NCBI RefSeq assembly: GCF_002159735.1 | Contig: NZ_NFJF01000002.1 | Location: forward strand, 336,770-400,769 | From: Olsenella sp. An270 | Lineage (GTDB): Bacteria; Actinomycetota; Coriobacteriia; Coriobacteriales; Atopobiaceae | DNA: 64,000 nucleotides | Direction of reading: 5' to 3' | Shown here: piece by piece, positions 34,094-43,886 of the stretch | Numbering within the stretch: the stretch's first letter is position 1 | How the letters are laid out: every line of letters starts with the position of its first letter | Notes under the pieces: model-generated | The model's input: the letters and a program-made list of their open reading frames with translations, nothing else | Databases searched by the model: none | Told to the model about the DNA's origin: nothing | Program-made: the position numbers and the translations under genes

Positions 34094-35533
34094 CTAGCCG
34101 TGAACCACCACGACGTCGCCGACCTGGACGAGGCCATAGAGCGACTCTGCCTTGTCGCGCGGGAGGTTCACGCATCCGTGGCTGCCGTTCCAGAGGTAGA
34201 TCGAGCCTCCGAAGCTGGAGCGCTGCGCGTCGTGGAGGGCGACGAGGTTGCCGACGAACGGCATCCAGTAGGAGACCGGGGTCTCGTAGTCCGGCTCGCC
34301 GTCCTTGTTCCAGTCGAGGCCTATGAGGACGGTGTCCCGGGTCATGTTCTCGTTGATCGCGTAGACCCCATAGCTCGTTCCCCAGCCCTGCGAGGGGTTG
34401 CCGGTGACGCAGGCGGACTCCCAGACGAGCGAGCCGTCGTCGCCGTACATGCGCACGTACTGCTCGGAGATGTCGATGTCGATGTAGCGCTGGCCCCAGT
34501 CGCGCCCGCCCTCGCCCGGGACGACCTGGCCGCGCTGCTCGAAGGGGACCTCGACCGCCTGCGGGGCGCCGGCGCTCACGGCGGCGACCAGCGCGTCGGC
34601 GACGCCCGACTCGCTGATCTTCCACCCGTAGTCACCACCCGAGACGCTGACCTGCTTGCCGTCGGCGCGCGTGTAGGTGCGCTCCGAGCCCACAGTGTTG
34701 AGCCGCGAGACGCTCTCCGCGGCCCACGCGGCGGCGGCGTCGGTGCTGAGCGAGACGGTGAGGTCGTCCGCGACCGTCACCCACCCGGCGATGACCTCGG
34801 CGCTCACCTCGGCCGCGGTCTCCCCGTCGAGCGTGAGGGTGGTCCCGGCGGCCGCGAGGTAGGCGTTCGCGGCCTCGACAGCCGCATGGAGGGCGTCGTC
34901 GGACTCGGCGAGCTGCTCCGAGCCGAGCTCGATCTCGCCCGCCCGCGAAGCAAACCCCTGGGCGAGCGCGTCGACCAGGGCGTCGTCATCGAGGTACTGC
35001 GCCATGACCGAGGGGTCGAGCCCAAACGACCCCGCCTCGGCGTCAAAGACCACCGCCCCGCCGGCGAGGCTCGAGGCGGCCACCTTCGCGGAGTCCTTGA
35101 AGGGGGCGAAGAGGCCGAGAAGGGCCTCGCGGTCATAGACGACGGCGCTCTTGGCGCTCACGGATCGTGAGCCCTGGGAGAGGGCGATCGGCCATGCCCA
35201 GGGGTTCGTCGCCGCGACGGCCTCTCGTGCGTAGGACTCGCCGTCGTAGGCGAGCCCTATCTGGTCCGCCGCGATGGTGAGGTCGATGCCGTCGCCGGAG
35301 ACGTGGGCCTGATACCCCGCGAACGAGCCCGCCTTCTCCGTCGCGACGTCCTCGGCGCGCCGGAGGGAGACGTCGGTGCCGTCGAGCGTGGTTCCGGGCA
35401 TGAAGAAGAGGTGGAAGTAGATGACGCCGCCGAGATAGGCAACGAGCACGACGGCGAGAAGGGCGAAGGGAACGACCAGCGCCCGCCTGCTCTTCTTGGG
35501 CTCGGGCGCGGGGGCGCTCATGTGACTTGCCAT
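34094..35533 (-). CDS. Membrane-anchored L,D-transpeptidase (YkuD) with PG-binding domain
   Basis: The 479-aa protein has a basic cytoplasmic tail, one membrane helix (about residues 20-48) and an extracellular part. Residues about 50-340 resemble the peptidoglycan-binding type 4 domain that accompanies actinobacterial transpeptidases. The C-terminal YkuD domain (about 350-479) includes LHDAQR and the catalytic SHGCVNLP, with the nucleophile Cys. It forms 3-3 cross-links or attaches proteins to peptidoglycan. The ATG at 35533 has AAGGTG before it; an alternative ATG at 35521 has none. Probably monocistronic and divergent from the SpoU gene. Confidence 0.93.
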   Translation of the reverse strand: MASHMSAPAPEPKKSRRALVVPFALLAVVLVAYLGGVIYFHLFFMPGTTLDGTDVSLRRAEDVATEKAGSFAGYQAHVSGDGIDLTIAADQIGLAYDGESYAREAVAATNPWAWPIALSQGSRSVSAKSAVVYDREALLGLFAPFKDSAKVAASSLAGGAVVFDAEAGSFGLDPSVMAQYLDDDALVDALAQGFASRAGEIELGSEQLAESDDALHAAVEAANAYLAAAGTTLTLDGETAAEVSAEVIAGWVTVADDLTVSLSTDAAAAWAAESVSRLNTVGSERTYTRADGKQVSVSGGDYGWKISESGVADALVAAVSAGAPQAVEVPFEQRGQVVPGEGGRDWGQRYIDIDISEQYVRMYGDDGSLVWESACVTGNPSQGWGTSYGVYAINENMTRDTVLIGLDWNKDGEPDYETPVSYWMPFVGNLVALHDAQRSSFGGSIYLWNGSHGCVNLPRDKAESLYGLVQVGDVVVVHG

Positions 35534-35639
35534 GGGGACACCTTGATTTCGGGACGCGCGGTACGTTGTTTGCGTTCCTTATCGTACCCTAGGATGCGTT
35601 GCTTGATGGCGAGGTATCGGAAAAGTTGACAGGAGGGGC

Positions 35640-36458
35640 ATGGCACGTCTGGTCTATGCGAGCGACCTGTCCGACGAGCGTCTGGACATCTTCTCCCGCC
35701 TGACGGAACATCAGCTCAGGGCTGGGCTCGAGACGGACGGCGGCGCGTTCGTCGCCGAGTCGCGCCTGGTGGTCGAGGTCGCGCTCGACAGCGGCGCGCG
35801 GCCGCTGTCCTTTCTCCTTGACGAGCGGGACCTCGCGGCGAGCGAGGGGCTGCTCGCGCGCGCGGGCGATGACGTGCCCGCCTACGTCCTGCCCCACGAC
35901 CAGATCAGCCGGCTGACGGGGTTTCGGCTCACGAGGGGACTGCTCTGCGCGATGCGCCGGCCGCCGGAGCGCTCGGTCGAGGACGTCGTGCGCGGCGCCC
36001 GCCACGTGGCCGTGCTCGAGGACCTGGTCGACGTCGCCAACGTCGGCGCGCTCTTCCGCAACGCCGCCGCCCTCGGCGCCGACGCCGTGATCCTCTCGCC
36101 CCGCTGCGCCGACCCGCTGTGCCGCCGCGCGCTCCGCGTCTCGATGGGGTGCGCCCTCAAGCTGCCGTGGGCGCGCGCCGAGGAGGGGGAGTGGCCGCGA
36201 GGGACGCTCACCGACCTCCGTGACCGGGGCTTCTCGTGCCTCGCGCTCGCTCTGGAGCCGGGCGCCGTGCCGCTCGACGACGCGTCCCTTCTCGTCTCCG
36301 AGCGCAGGGCCCTGCTCTTTGGCAGCGAGGGCTTCGGCCTCTCGAGGGAGGCCCTCGAGGCCTGCGAGCGCTCCGTCATCATCCCGATGGCGCGCGGCGT
36401 GGACTCGCTCAACGTGGCCGCGAGCTCCGCCGTGGCGTTCTGGCAGCTCTTCCGGTAG
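35640..36458 (+). CDS. TrmH/SpoU family RNA 2'-O-methyltransferase
   Basis: The 272-aa protein has an N-terminal substrate-binding region and a SpoU knot domain: EDLVDVANVGALFRNAAALG (motif 1), LFGSEGFGLSREALEACE (motif 2) and IPMARGVDSLNVAASSAVA (motif 3, SAM-binding knot). It methylates rRNA or tRNA ribose. The specific target cannot be told from sequence. The start has an AGGAGGGG site. It is convergent with ftsH. Confidence 0.93.
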   Translation: MARLVYASDLSDERLDIFSRLTEHQLRAGLETDGGAFVAESRLVVEVALDSGARPLSFLLDERDLAASEGLLARAGDDVPAYVLPHDQISRLTGFRLTRGLLCAMRRPPERSVEDVVRGARHVAVLEDLVDVANVGALFRNAAALGADAVILSPRCADPLCRRALRVSMGCALKLPWARAEEGEWPRGTLTDLRDRGFSCLALALEPGAVPLDDASLLVSERRALLFGSEGFGLSREALEACERSVIIPMARGVDSLNVAASSAVAFWQLFR

Positions 36459-36468
36459 CGCGGGCGAG

Positions 36469-36502
36469 AAAAGCCCTCCCCGTCGCAGGTGGCGGGGAGG
36501 GC
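36469..36502 (-). terminator. Rho-independent terminator of ftsH
   Basis: On the minus strand GCCCTCCCCG pairs with CGGGGAGGGC and is followed by TTTT. It may also stop the convergent plus-strand transcript. Confidence 0.85.
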
Positions 36503-36525
36503 ATGAGGGCCTGGAACGCGGCCGC

Positions 36526-38421
36526 TTACTCGGCGGGCTTCGGCATCTTGGGGGCGAAGCCGTCGTCGCGGGTGAGGATGTTCATGAACTCCTCGCCGGT
36601 GATGGTCTCCTTGCGCTGCAGGTAGTGGGCGATCTCATGCAGCTTGAAGCGGTTCTCTCGCAGCGTGCGCAGGGCGTTCTGATGCCCCTCCTCCACGAGC
36701 GCCTGGACCTCGGCGTCGATCTCCTGGGCCGTGCCCTCGGAGCACGTGAGCTGCTGGCCCCCGCCGAGGTAGCGGCTCGCGGGCTGGCCGAGCTGCACCA
36801 TGCCAAACTTGTCGGACATGCCGTACTGCGTGACCATGGCGCGCGCGAGCTGCGTGGCCTTCTCGATGTCGTTGGAGGCGCCGGTGGTCATCTCGTCGAA
36901 GATGAGCTCCTCGGCGGCGCGCCCGCCGCACAGTACCGCGATCTTGTCCTTGGCCTCCTGGCGCGTGGTGAGGAAGTGCTCGTCCTCCTCGACCTGCATC
37001 GTGAAGCCGAGCGCGCCCGAGGTGCGCGGCACGATCGTGATCTTGGAGACGGGGGCCGACCCCTTCTGCATGGCAGCCACGATGGCGTGTCCCGTCTCGT
37101 GGTAGGAGACGACCTCCTTCTCGTGCGGCGAGAGGACCGTGGACTTCTTCTTCTCGCCGGCGATGACCACGTCGACGGACTCGAGCAGGTCCTCCTGCGT
37201 CACGCGGCGCCTGCCCATGCGAACGGCGCGCAGCGCGGCCTCGTTGATGATGTTGGCGAGGTCGGCGCCCGAGGCGCCCGGCGTGGAGCGCGCGATGACG
37301 CCCAGGTCGATGCCCGACTCCATCTTGACGTCGTCAGCATGGATCTTGAGGATGGCCTCGCGGCCGGCGAGGTCGGGAAGCTCCACGGGGATGCGCCGGT
37401 CGAAGCGGCCCGGGCGCAGCAGCGCCTGGTCGAGGGTCTCCGGGCGGTTGGTGGCCGCCAGCACGACGATGCCCTTGTGGTTGTCAAAGCCGTCCATCTC
37501 GGAGAGGAGCTGGTTCAGGGTCTGCTCGCGCTCGTCGTTGGACGAGAGGGAGGTGTCACGCCGCTTGCCCACGGCATCGATCTCGTCGATGAAGATGATG
37601 CAGGGCGCCTTCTCGTTGGCCTGCTTGAAGAGGTCGCGCACCTTGGCGGCGCCGCGTCCGACGAACATCTCGACGAAGGCCGAGCCCGCGATCTGGAAGA
37701 ACGTGACGCCCGCCTCGCCGGCGACGGCCTTGGCCAGGAGCGTCTTGCCCGTGCCCGGAGGGCCAACGAGCAGCGCACCCCTCGGGCAGCGCGCGCCGAT
37801 CTCGGTGTACTTGTCGGGGTTCTTGAGGAAGCTCACGATCTCCTGGAGCGACTCCTTGGCCTCGTCCTGGCCGGCGACGTCCTTGAAGGTGACGCCGGTC
37901 TCCTCGCCCTTGATCTCCTTGGCGTTGGACTTGCCGAGCCCGCCGCCGCCAAAGCCGCCGCCAAAGTTCATCGACGGGCCGTCGTCGCCCATCGCCTTCT
38001 TCATGCGGCGGTTGAGCCACCATCCGATGCCCAGGAAGACGAGGATCGGCAGGCCGTAGGAGACGAGCAGCATGAGCCACAGGTCGCCGGAGGTGTCCGG
38101 GATCGTGGCGTTGGCATCGGCCCCGTGCTCCTCGAGACGCTGGATGAGCGTGTCGTCGTAGGGCCACATCGTGGTCTCGTAGTGCCTCTCGCTCTCACCC
38201 TCGCCGGTCGTGAACTGGAGGGTGTTGTCGCCGGTGTTGAGGTCGACCTTCTCCACCTGGTCGTTATCGACCATCTCGAGGAACTGAGAGTAGGTGACCT
38301 GCTCGATCTGCGTCGCGCGCAGGTTGGGGTAGAGCGTCTGGCTGATCGCGAGGTACGCGACGATCGCGATCAGGATGTAGAGCAGCATCGAGCGGCGCCG
38401 CTTGTTCTCGTTCATGTCCAT
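36526..38421 (-). CDS. ftsH: ATP-dependent zinc metalloprotease FtsH
   Basis: The 631-aa protein has two membrane helices near the N-terminus (about 13-30 and 115-133) with an extracytoplasmic domain between them. An AAA domain follows, with [26 protein letters not shown] and the second region of homology (RPGRFDRRI). The protease domain has [11 protein letters not shown] (HExxH zinc site). It degrades membrane and regulatory proteins as a hexamer. GAAGGG lies 14 bases before the ATG. Its own terminator and the repeat-filled upstream gap suggest a single-gene unit. Confidence 0.97.
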   Translation of the reverse strand: MDMNENKRRRSMLLYILIAIVAYLAISQTLYPNLRATQIEQVTYSQFLEMVDNDQVEKVDLNTGDNTLQFTTGEGESERHYETTMWPYDDTLIQRLEEHGADANATIPDTSGDLWLMLLVSYGLPILVFLGIGWWLNRRMKKAMGDDGPSMNFGGGFGGGGLGKSNAKEIKGEETGVTFKDVAGQDEAKESLQEIVSFLKNPDKYTEIGARCPRGALLVGPPGTGKTLLAKAVAGEAGVTFFQIAGSAFVEMFVGRGAAKVRDLFKQANEKAPCIIFIDEIDAVGKRRDTSLSSNDEREQTLNQLLSEMDGFDNHKGIVVLAATNRPETLDQALLRPGRFDRRIPVELPDLAGREAILKIHADDVKMESGIDLGVIARSTPGASGADLANIINEAALRAVRMGRRRVTQEDLLESVDVVIAGEKKKSTVLSPHEKEVVSYHETGHAIVAAMQKGSAPVSKITIVPRTSGALGFTMQVEEDEHFLTTRQEAKDKIAVLCGGRAAEELIFDEMTTGASNDIEKATQLARAMVTQYGMSDKFGMVQLGQPASRYLGGGQQLTCSEGTAQEIDAEVQALVEEGHQNALRTLRENRFKLHEIAHYLQRKETITGEEFMNILTRDDGFAPKMPKPAE

Positions 38422-38569
38422 CGTGCGTGGTGCCCTTCGTCTCGTTGTCAGATGGGACAGAGATACCCAAGTTTAGCCCGCCCCAACCCGAGGCCGGGAA
38501 CCGTCGCAAAATCCCCGACATCGCCCTTGTCGCCCGCCCTGTTGGTGGCCCTTGTCGCCCATCCCGCAT

Positions 38570-38712
38570 AGGTTATGCAACATACGCGAGGTTATGCGGC
38601 ATCGACGAGGTTATGCGGTAACCCCAGCCCTCACGTTTCCGCAGCTATATGGCTTGGCGAGAAGAACGGGCGATTGCCGGACGTCGCATAACCTCACGCA
38701 TGCCGCATAACC
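38570..38712. repeat. 19-bp-period repeat element, three units facing two, family C copy 1
   Basis: AGGTTATGC units begin at 38570, 38589 and 38608 (19-base period). The complement GCATAACCT lies at 38686-38694 and 38704-38712 (18 apart). The spacer carries CCGCAGCTATATGGCTTGGC followed by GAGAAGAACG. It occupies most of the 322-bp gap between ftsH and fbp, two minus-strand genes. The rest (38422-38569) has no gene; two CCCTTGTCGCCC words appear at 38524 and 38549. Confidence 0.93.
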
Positions 38713-38743
38713 TGCACGCCGCCCGCGCCGCGGGCCCGGTGCG

Positions 38744-40633
38744 CTACCCGCGCTTCGTGCGCTCCGGCAGCTCGCCCGAGCGGTAGACGTCGAGAAGGGC
38801 ACGCAGGTCGGCGATCTGCTCGCGGATCTCGTCGCCGGTGTCGGTGTCGCCCACGGTGAGCGGGCGCGGCTCCAGCTCGAAGCGGTCGTCGTCGCTCATG
38901 ATGTCGGCGTTGAGGTCGAGCACGTCGGCGATCGAGCCAAAGGGGCGGTGCGCCTTGATGCGCATGCCGCGCGGGTCCGAGATGAGCGTGTAGCCGCCGA
39001 TGCCGGTGGTCTTGTGGTAGGCCTGGCAGAACCCGCCGTCGATGACCAGCAGGTGGCCGCCGGCGCGCACGGGCTTCTCGCCCTCCGAGGCGTGGACGGG
39101 CGTGTGGCCGTTGATGATGTGGCCGTGGTCGGGGTCGACGCCAAACTCCTGCAGGATGCGGCGGCACACCCCGGCGTCGTCTGTGAGGGCGTAGTAGGGG
39201 TCGCGCGGCTCCTCCCAGGTGGAGCGGTCCGCGAGGTAGGTGCGCTCGAACGTCTTCATGAGGCGGCCGGAGAGCGGCGAGTAGCGCCCGCACCACAGGT
39301 ACCACATCCAGTCGAGCGAGACCTCGTCGCTCTCCTGCCACGCGCGGCGCGCCAGGCGGTCGGCGTAGTCGTAGTAGGCCTTGCCGGAAAGCAGCTGCCC
39401 CTGGTGGTTGACGGGGTGGAAGGTGCCGTCCTCGTTCATGGGCACGCAGGCGTGGAAGAGGACGTCGTCGTTGTGGACGAGGTAGGCGCTGCCGTGCTCG
39501 TAGAGGAAGTTCACGTGCGCGTTCAGCTTGTAGGAGCTGCGCACCGCGGAGAGCAGGTTGTCCATCACGGCGATCTCCTCGTCGGAGAGCGCGTAGGGGT
39601 CCGACCAGTCGACGGTGGGGAAGTCGCAGGTGACGAGCTCGTAGTCCTTCTCGCCCATGCGCACGGTGCCGCGCTGCGCGTCGACGCGACCGAGCAGCAG
39701 ACGGTCCTCCATGTGCCAGTTGGGGTGGCGCATGATGGTCTGCCCCTCGAGCTTGAACAGGATGACCGAGATGGCCTTCTCGAGCGGGCTCATGGCCTCG
39801 CCCGCGCGGTAGGTTGCCTCGGCGAAGAGCGCGAGCTCGCGCAGGGAGATGCCGTAGGCGCCCTCGAGGATCTTGAGCGAGTCGTAGCGGATGTTGTTTC
39901 GGATCACGGCGGCCAGGCACGTGGCCGAGCCGGCGGCGGCGCCCATCCACACGATGTCGTGGTTGCCCCACTGCAGGTCGACGGAGTGATACTCCATGAG
40001 GCGGTCGAGAATCTTGTCGGCGTGGTCGCCGCGGTCGAACACGTCGCCCACGACGTGCAGGTGGTCAACCGCGAGGCGCTTGATCAGCGAGGCCAGGCTC
40101 ACCACGAAGTCGTCGGCCGAGCCGGTGTCCACGATCGTGTCTATGATACGGCGGTGGTAGCCCTGCCGCTCGTCGCCCTCGCCCGGGGAGGCGTGCAGCA
40201 GCTCGTCGATGATGTAGGCGTACTCGGGCGGCATGGCCTTGCGCACCTTGGAGCGCGTGTAGGAGTCGGAGAGGTAGCGCGCCAGGCGCACGAGGCGCAT
40301 GAGCGTGATGGCGTACCACTCCGCGCCCACGACGCCGGCCGACTTGAGGCGGCGCAGCTTGCGGTGGGGATAGTAGATGAGCGTGCAGAGGTCGGCCTGC
40401 TCGCTGCCCGTGAGCTCAAAGCGGAAGATGTCGGCCACGCGCTCGCGGATGACGCCGGAGCAGTTGTTGAGGATGTGCTTGAACGCGTCGTACTCGCCGT
40501 GGACGTCGGAGATGAAGTGCTCGGTGCCCTTGGGGAGGTTGAGGATGGCCTCGAGGTTGATGATCTCTGCGTAGGCGGAGCGGACGGTCGGGAACTTCTC
40601 CGAGAGCAGCTCGAGGTACTTGCGGTCAGGCAT
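38744..40633 (-). CDS. fbp: Class III fructose-1,6-bisphosphatase
   Basis: The 629-aa protein is a calcineurin-like phosphoesterase of the long FBPase class III type found in Firmicutes and Coriobacteriia: FISDVHGEYDAFKHIL, VVGDVFDRGDHADKIL and LQWGNHDIVWMG supply the metal ligands. It performs the gluconeogenic step fructose-1,6-bisphosphate to fructose-6-phosphate. I start at the ATG at 40633 (MPDRKYLELL), with GAAGGGA before it; a 40-residue longer frame has no ribosome site. Usual length for the class. Confidence 0.96.
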   Translation of the reverse strand: MPDRKYLELLSEKFPTVRSAYAEIINLEAILNLPKGTEHFISDVHGEYDAFKHILNNCSGVIRERVADIFRFELTGSEQADLCTLIYYPHRKLRRLKSAGVVGAEWYAITLMRLVRLARYLSDSYTRSKVRKAMPPEYAYIIDELLHASPGEGDERQGYHRRIIDTIVDTGSADDFVVSLASLIKRLAVDHLHVVGDVFDRGDHADKILDRLMEYHSVDLQWGNHDIVWMGAAAGSATCLAAVIRNNIRYDSLKILEGAYGISLRELALFAEATYRAGEAMSPLEKAISVILFKLEGQTIMRHPNWHMEDRLLLGRVDAQRGTVRMGEKDYELVTCDFPTVDWSDPYALSDEEIAVMDNLLSAVRSSYKLNAHVNFLYEHGSAYLVHNDDVLFHACVPMNEDGTFHPVNHQGQLLSGKAYYDYADRLARRAWQESDEVSLDWMWYLWCGRYSPLSGRLMKTFERTYLADRSTWEEPRDPYYALTDDAGVCRRILQEFGVDPDHGHIINGHTPVHASEGEKPVRAGGHLLVIDGGFCQAYHKTTGIGGYTLISDPRGMRIKAHRPFGSIADVLDLNADIMSDDDRFELEPRPLTVGDTDTGDEIREQIADLRALLDVYRSGELPERTKRG

Positions 40634-40753
40634 GCGACGTCCCTTCTCTGTGCGTAACCTCTCTATCTTCGGACGAACGGCACCGGTCCCCGCAACCAGT
40701 TTTCGGCGAGAAGAACGTGTTTCTCGCCCTACGCGGGGCAAACGTGCTACCAT

Positions 40754-41006
40754 GCTGCAACAGGCGTTGACGGGGAGAGTACCCGGGGACGCGCGGCCAA
40801 GAGAGAGCGGGGACGGTGGGAGCCCGCGGTCGCGTCCCGGCGAAGATCACCCCCGAGCCGCGGCCCGAAAGCGCGAGCGAGTAGGCGTCGCCGGAGTGGC
40901 CGCCGAGACAGGCCAGCCGAGTACGGCGGATATCCGCTCGCTGGGTGGTTCACAAGCGAAGTCGCGTGCGCGCTTCGTCCCAGCAGGAGGGACGGGCGCG
41001 TTTTTT
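40754..41006 (+). promoter_or_regulatory. T-box riboswitch leader of ileS (isoleucine specifier)
   Basis: Stem I can form from GGGGACGCG (near 40775) and CGCGTCCC (40831-40838). The AGTA of the specifier loop lies at 40778-40781, and GAAG-ATC-AC opposite it places an isoleucine codon ATC at 40846-40848. CTGGGTGGTTCAC (40941-40953) matches the T-box sequence with TGGT for pairing to the tRNA acceptor end. A terminator (stem 40967-40981 with 40989-41000, then TTTTTT) ends the leader, so uncharged tRNA-Ile should allow read-through. I saw these by eye; no covariance search was run. The region before it (40634-40750) has only the fbp promoter area and a GGCGAGAA/TTCTCGCC hairpin. Confidence 0.85.
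40967..41006 (+). terminator. Regulated terminator in the ileS T-box
   Basis: TGCGCGCTTCGTCCC pairs with GGGACGGGCGCG (one internal bulge) and six T residues follow. Confidence 0.88.
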
Positions 41007-41054
41007 CGTGTCCGAGAAGGACGGCGGGGGAGGCCCCGCCACGAAGGAGGAAGC

Positions 41055-43883
41055 GTGGCGAACGAGTACAAGAAGACGACCAACCTGCCGAGCACGGGCT
41101 TTCCTATGCGCGCCAGCCTGGCCCAAAACGAGCCCAAGCGCCTGGCCATGTGGGAGGAGAACCACGTCTACGAGCAGATGATCGCCAAGAACGAGGGGCA
41201 CGAGAAGTTTGTCCTGCACGACGGCCCTCCGTACGCCAACGGCCCCATCCACCTCGGCCACGCCCAGAACAAGATCTCCAAGGACGTCATCAACCGCTAC
41301 TGGTCCATGCGCGGCTACCAGACGCCCTACGTCCCCGGCTGGGACTGCCACGGCCAGCCCATCGAGCACAAGGTCGAGACCATGCTCGGGACCGAGAAGT
41401 TCAACCAGCTCCCCACCGAGAAGATCCGCGAGCTCTGCCGCAAGATGGCCGTCGAGCAGGTGGACACCCAGCGCCAGGGCTTCAAGCGCCTGGGCGTGCT
41501 GGGCGAGTGGGACAACCCCTACCTCACCTACGTGAACGACTACGATGCCACCGACGTGGAGATCTTCAAGGCGATCTTCGACGCCGGCGCCATCACGCAG
41601 GGCTCCAAGCCCGTGCACTGGTGCTCGCACTGCCACACGGCCCTCGCCGAGGCGGAGATCGAGTACGGCGACGAGGTCAGCCCCGCCATCTTCGTGCGCT
41701 TTGAGATGACCACCGTTCCGGAGGGCCTGGAGGCCTGGGCCGGCAAGCTCTTCGTGGACATCTGGACCACCACGCCGTGGACGCTTCCCGCCGACGACGC
41801 CGTCATCTGCCACCCCGAGGCCACCTACGTGGCGCTCGTCCATGACGGCCGTGCCGAGATCGTGGCCGAGGCGCTCGCCGAGCGCTGCGCCGCCAAGTTT
41901 GGCTACGGCGAGGTCGAGCTCGTGCGCGGAGCCGACGGCGAGCCCTGGCGCGCCACCGGCGAGACCCTCGCGCACAACCGCTACAAGCAGCCGATCTTTG
42001 GCGACCAGGGCGAGACGGGCGAGTTCATCTACGCCGACTACGTCACGCTGGACGACGGCACGGGCATCGTCCACTGCGCGCCCGGCCACGGCGTGGACGA
42101 CTACCTCGCCGGCCAGAAGTTTGGCATTCCCACGGTCATGCCCGTGGACGACGACGGCCGCTTCTTCGTGGGCGACGGCATGGGCACCGGCGGCCCGTGG
42201 TCCGGCATGGAGGTCAACGAGGCCAACCCCAAGATCATCGAGTGGCTGCGCGAGCGCGGCACGCTGATCCTCCACGAGGACATCAACCACAGCTACCCGC
42301 ACTGCTGGCGCTGCAAGGAGCCCGTCATCTTCCGTGCCACGAGCCAGTGGTTCGTCTCGATGGACAAGCCCCTGCGCGGCGGCAAGAGCCTCCGCGAACA
42401 GGCGCTCGAGGAGCTCTCGAAGGTCAGGTTCTACCCCGGTCACGCCATCAAGCGCATCGGCTCGATGGTCGAGGGTCGCCCGGACTGGTGCATCTCGCGC
42501 CAGCGCAACTGGGGCGTGCCCATCCCGGCCTTCACCTGCCAGGACTGCGGCGAGACCGTCATGAACGACGACACGCTCGACGCCGTGATCGAGCTCTTCC
42601 GGAGCAAGGGCTCCGACGCCTGGTTCACCGACGACCCCGCGAGCTACCTTGGGCAGTCGTGCGTCTGCCCCAAGTGCGGCGGGCATCACCTCAAGGCCAA
42701 CCGTGACATCCTCGACGTGTGGTGGGACTCCGGCGTCTCCCACACCGCCGTCTGCCGCCACCGCGACAACCTCACGTTCCCGGCCGACATGTACCTCGAG
42801 GGCTCCGACCAGCACCGCGGCTGGTTCATGAGCTCGCTCATGACCTCCGTGGGCGCCTACGGCGTGGCGCCGTACAAGTCCGTGGTCTCCCAGGGCTTCA
42901 CGCTCGACGGCCAGGGCCGCAAGATGTCCAAGTCGCTCGGCAACGTCATCGACCCCAACAAGGAGTGCGACACCCGCGGCGCCGACATCCTGCGCCTGTG
43001 GGTCACCTCGGTCGACACCTCCAACGACATCCCCTGCGACGGCCAGATCCTCGACCACGTGGGCGAGGCCTACCGCCGCTTCCGCAACACCCTGCGCTTC
43101 CTGCTGGGCGAGATCGAGGACAAGTTCGACCCCGCGACCGATGCCGTGGCTTACGACGAGCTCCTCAGTTACGACAAGCTCGCGCTGGCGCGCCTCTGCC
43201 AGGTCCACGACCAGGTGAGCGCCGCCTACGAGTCCTATCGCTTCAACGTGGTCTACCGCACGCTCTACGACTACGTGATCACCGAGCTCTCCAACGGCTA
43301 CCTCAACGCCACCAAGGACCGCGTCTACTGTGGCGAGAGGGACGGCTTCGAGCGCCGAAGCGCCCTCACCGTCTGGGCGCAGATTCTCTCGATGCTTGTC
43401 CACGACCTGCAGCCCATCCTCGTCTACACCACCGACGAGGTCATGGCCTACCTCCCGGCCTCGCTGCGCGACGGCCAGGAGTACGCGGCCCTTCTCGACT
43501 GGTACCAGGCGCCCTGGACCGCCGAGGAGTACGAGCCCTACCTCGCCGCCTATGACGCAGTCGTGGAGGCCCGCGCCGCCTTCACCAAGGCCTACGAGGC
43601 TGCGATCGCCGACGGCACGCTGTCCGAGAAGACCACGCAGGCCGCCCGCGCCACGCTGGTCGCGCCCACGGAGCTGCACGCTCTTCTCGCCGGCGAGATG
43701 GGCTGCGAGCTGGCCGAGCCGTTCGTGTGCTCCGAGGTCGAGCTCACGGAGGGCGAGGAGCTCTCCTGCTCCGTGGAGCCCGCGCACGGCGAGAAGTGCC
43801 CGCGCTGCTGGAACTTCCGCGAGCTCGGCGAGGACGGCCTCTGCCCGCGCTGCCACGACGCCGTGGCCGCGCTCGAGGAGTAG
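41055..43883 (+). CDS. ileS: Isoleucyl-tRNA synthetase
   Basis: The 942-aa class I synthetase has PIHLGHAQNK (HIGH motif), GRKMSKSLGN (KMSKS motif), an editing domain of about residues 190-400 and a C-terminal zinc site (CPRCWNFRE...CPRCHD). It starts at GTG 41055 (MANEYKKTTNLPST), with AAGGAGGAA before it. The frame is open much further upstream through the T-box, but that is not coding. lspA follows after six bases. Confidence 0.97.
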   Translation: MANEYKKTTNLPSTGFPMRASLAQNEPKRLAMWEENHVYEQMIAKNEGHEKFVLHDGPPYANGPIHLGHAQNKISKDVINRYWSMRGYQTPYVPGWDCHGQPIEHKVETMLGTEKFNQLPTEKIRELCRKMAVEQVDTQRQGFKRLGVLGEWDNPYLTYVNDYDATDVEIFKAIFDAGAITQGSKPVHWCSHCHTALAEAEIEYGDEVSPAIFVRFEMTTVPEGLEAWAGKLFVDIWTTTPWTLPADDAVICHPEATYVALVHDGRAEIVAEALAERCAAKFGYGEVELVRGADGEPWRATGETLAHNRYKQPIFGDQGETGEFIYADYVTLDDGTGIVHCAPGHGVDDYLAGQKFGIPTVMPVDDDGRFFVGDGMGTGGPWSGMEVNEANPKIIEWLRERGTLILHEDINHSYPHCWRCKEPVIFRATSQWFVSMDKPLRGGKSLREQALEELSKVRFYPGHAIKRIGSMVEGRPDWCISRQRNWGVPIPAFTCQDCGETVMNDDTLDAVIELFRSKGSDAWFTDDPASYLGQSCVCPKCGGHHLKANRDILDVWWDSGVSHTAVCRHRDNLTFPADMYLEGSDQHRGWFMSSLMTSVGAYGVAPYKSVVSQGFTLDGQGRKMSKSLGNVIDPNKECDTRGADILRLWVTSVDTSNDIPCDGQILDHVGEAYRRFRNTLRFLLGEIEDKFDPATDAVAYDELLSYDKLALARLCQVHDQVSAAYESYRFNVVYRTLYDYVITELSNGYLNATKDRVYCGERDGFERRSALTVWAQILSMLVHDLQPILVYTTDEVMAYLPASLRDGQEYAALLDWYQAPWTAEEYEPYLAAYDAVVEARAAFTKAYEAAIADGTLSEKTTQAARATLVAPTELHALLAGEMGCELAEPFVCSEVELTEGEELSCSVEPAHGEKCPRCWNFRELGEDGLCPRCHDAVAALEE

Positions 43884-43886
43884 GGC

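Noticed and set aside
40634..40750. A small gene between fbp and the ileS leader
   Set aside because: Short frames here have no ribosome site and overlap the promoter region and a GGCGAGAA/TTCTCGCC hairpin.
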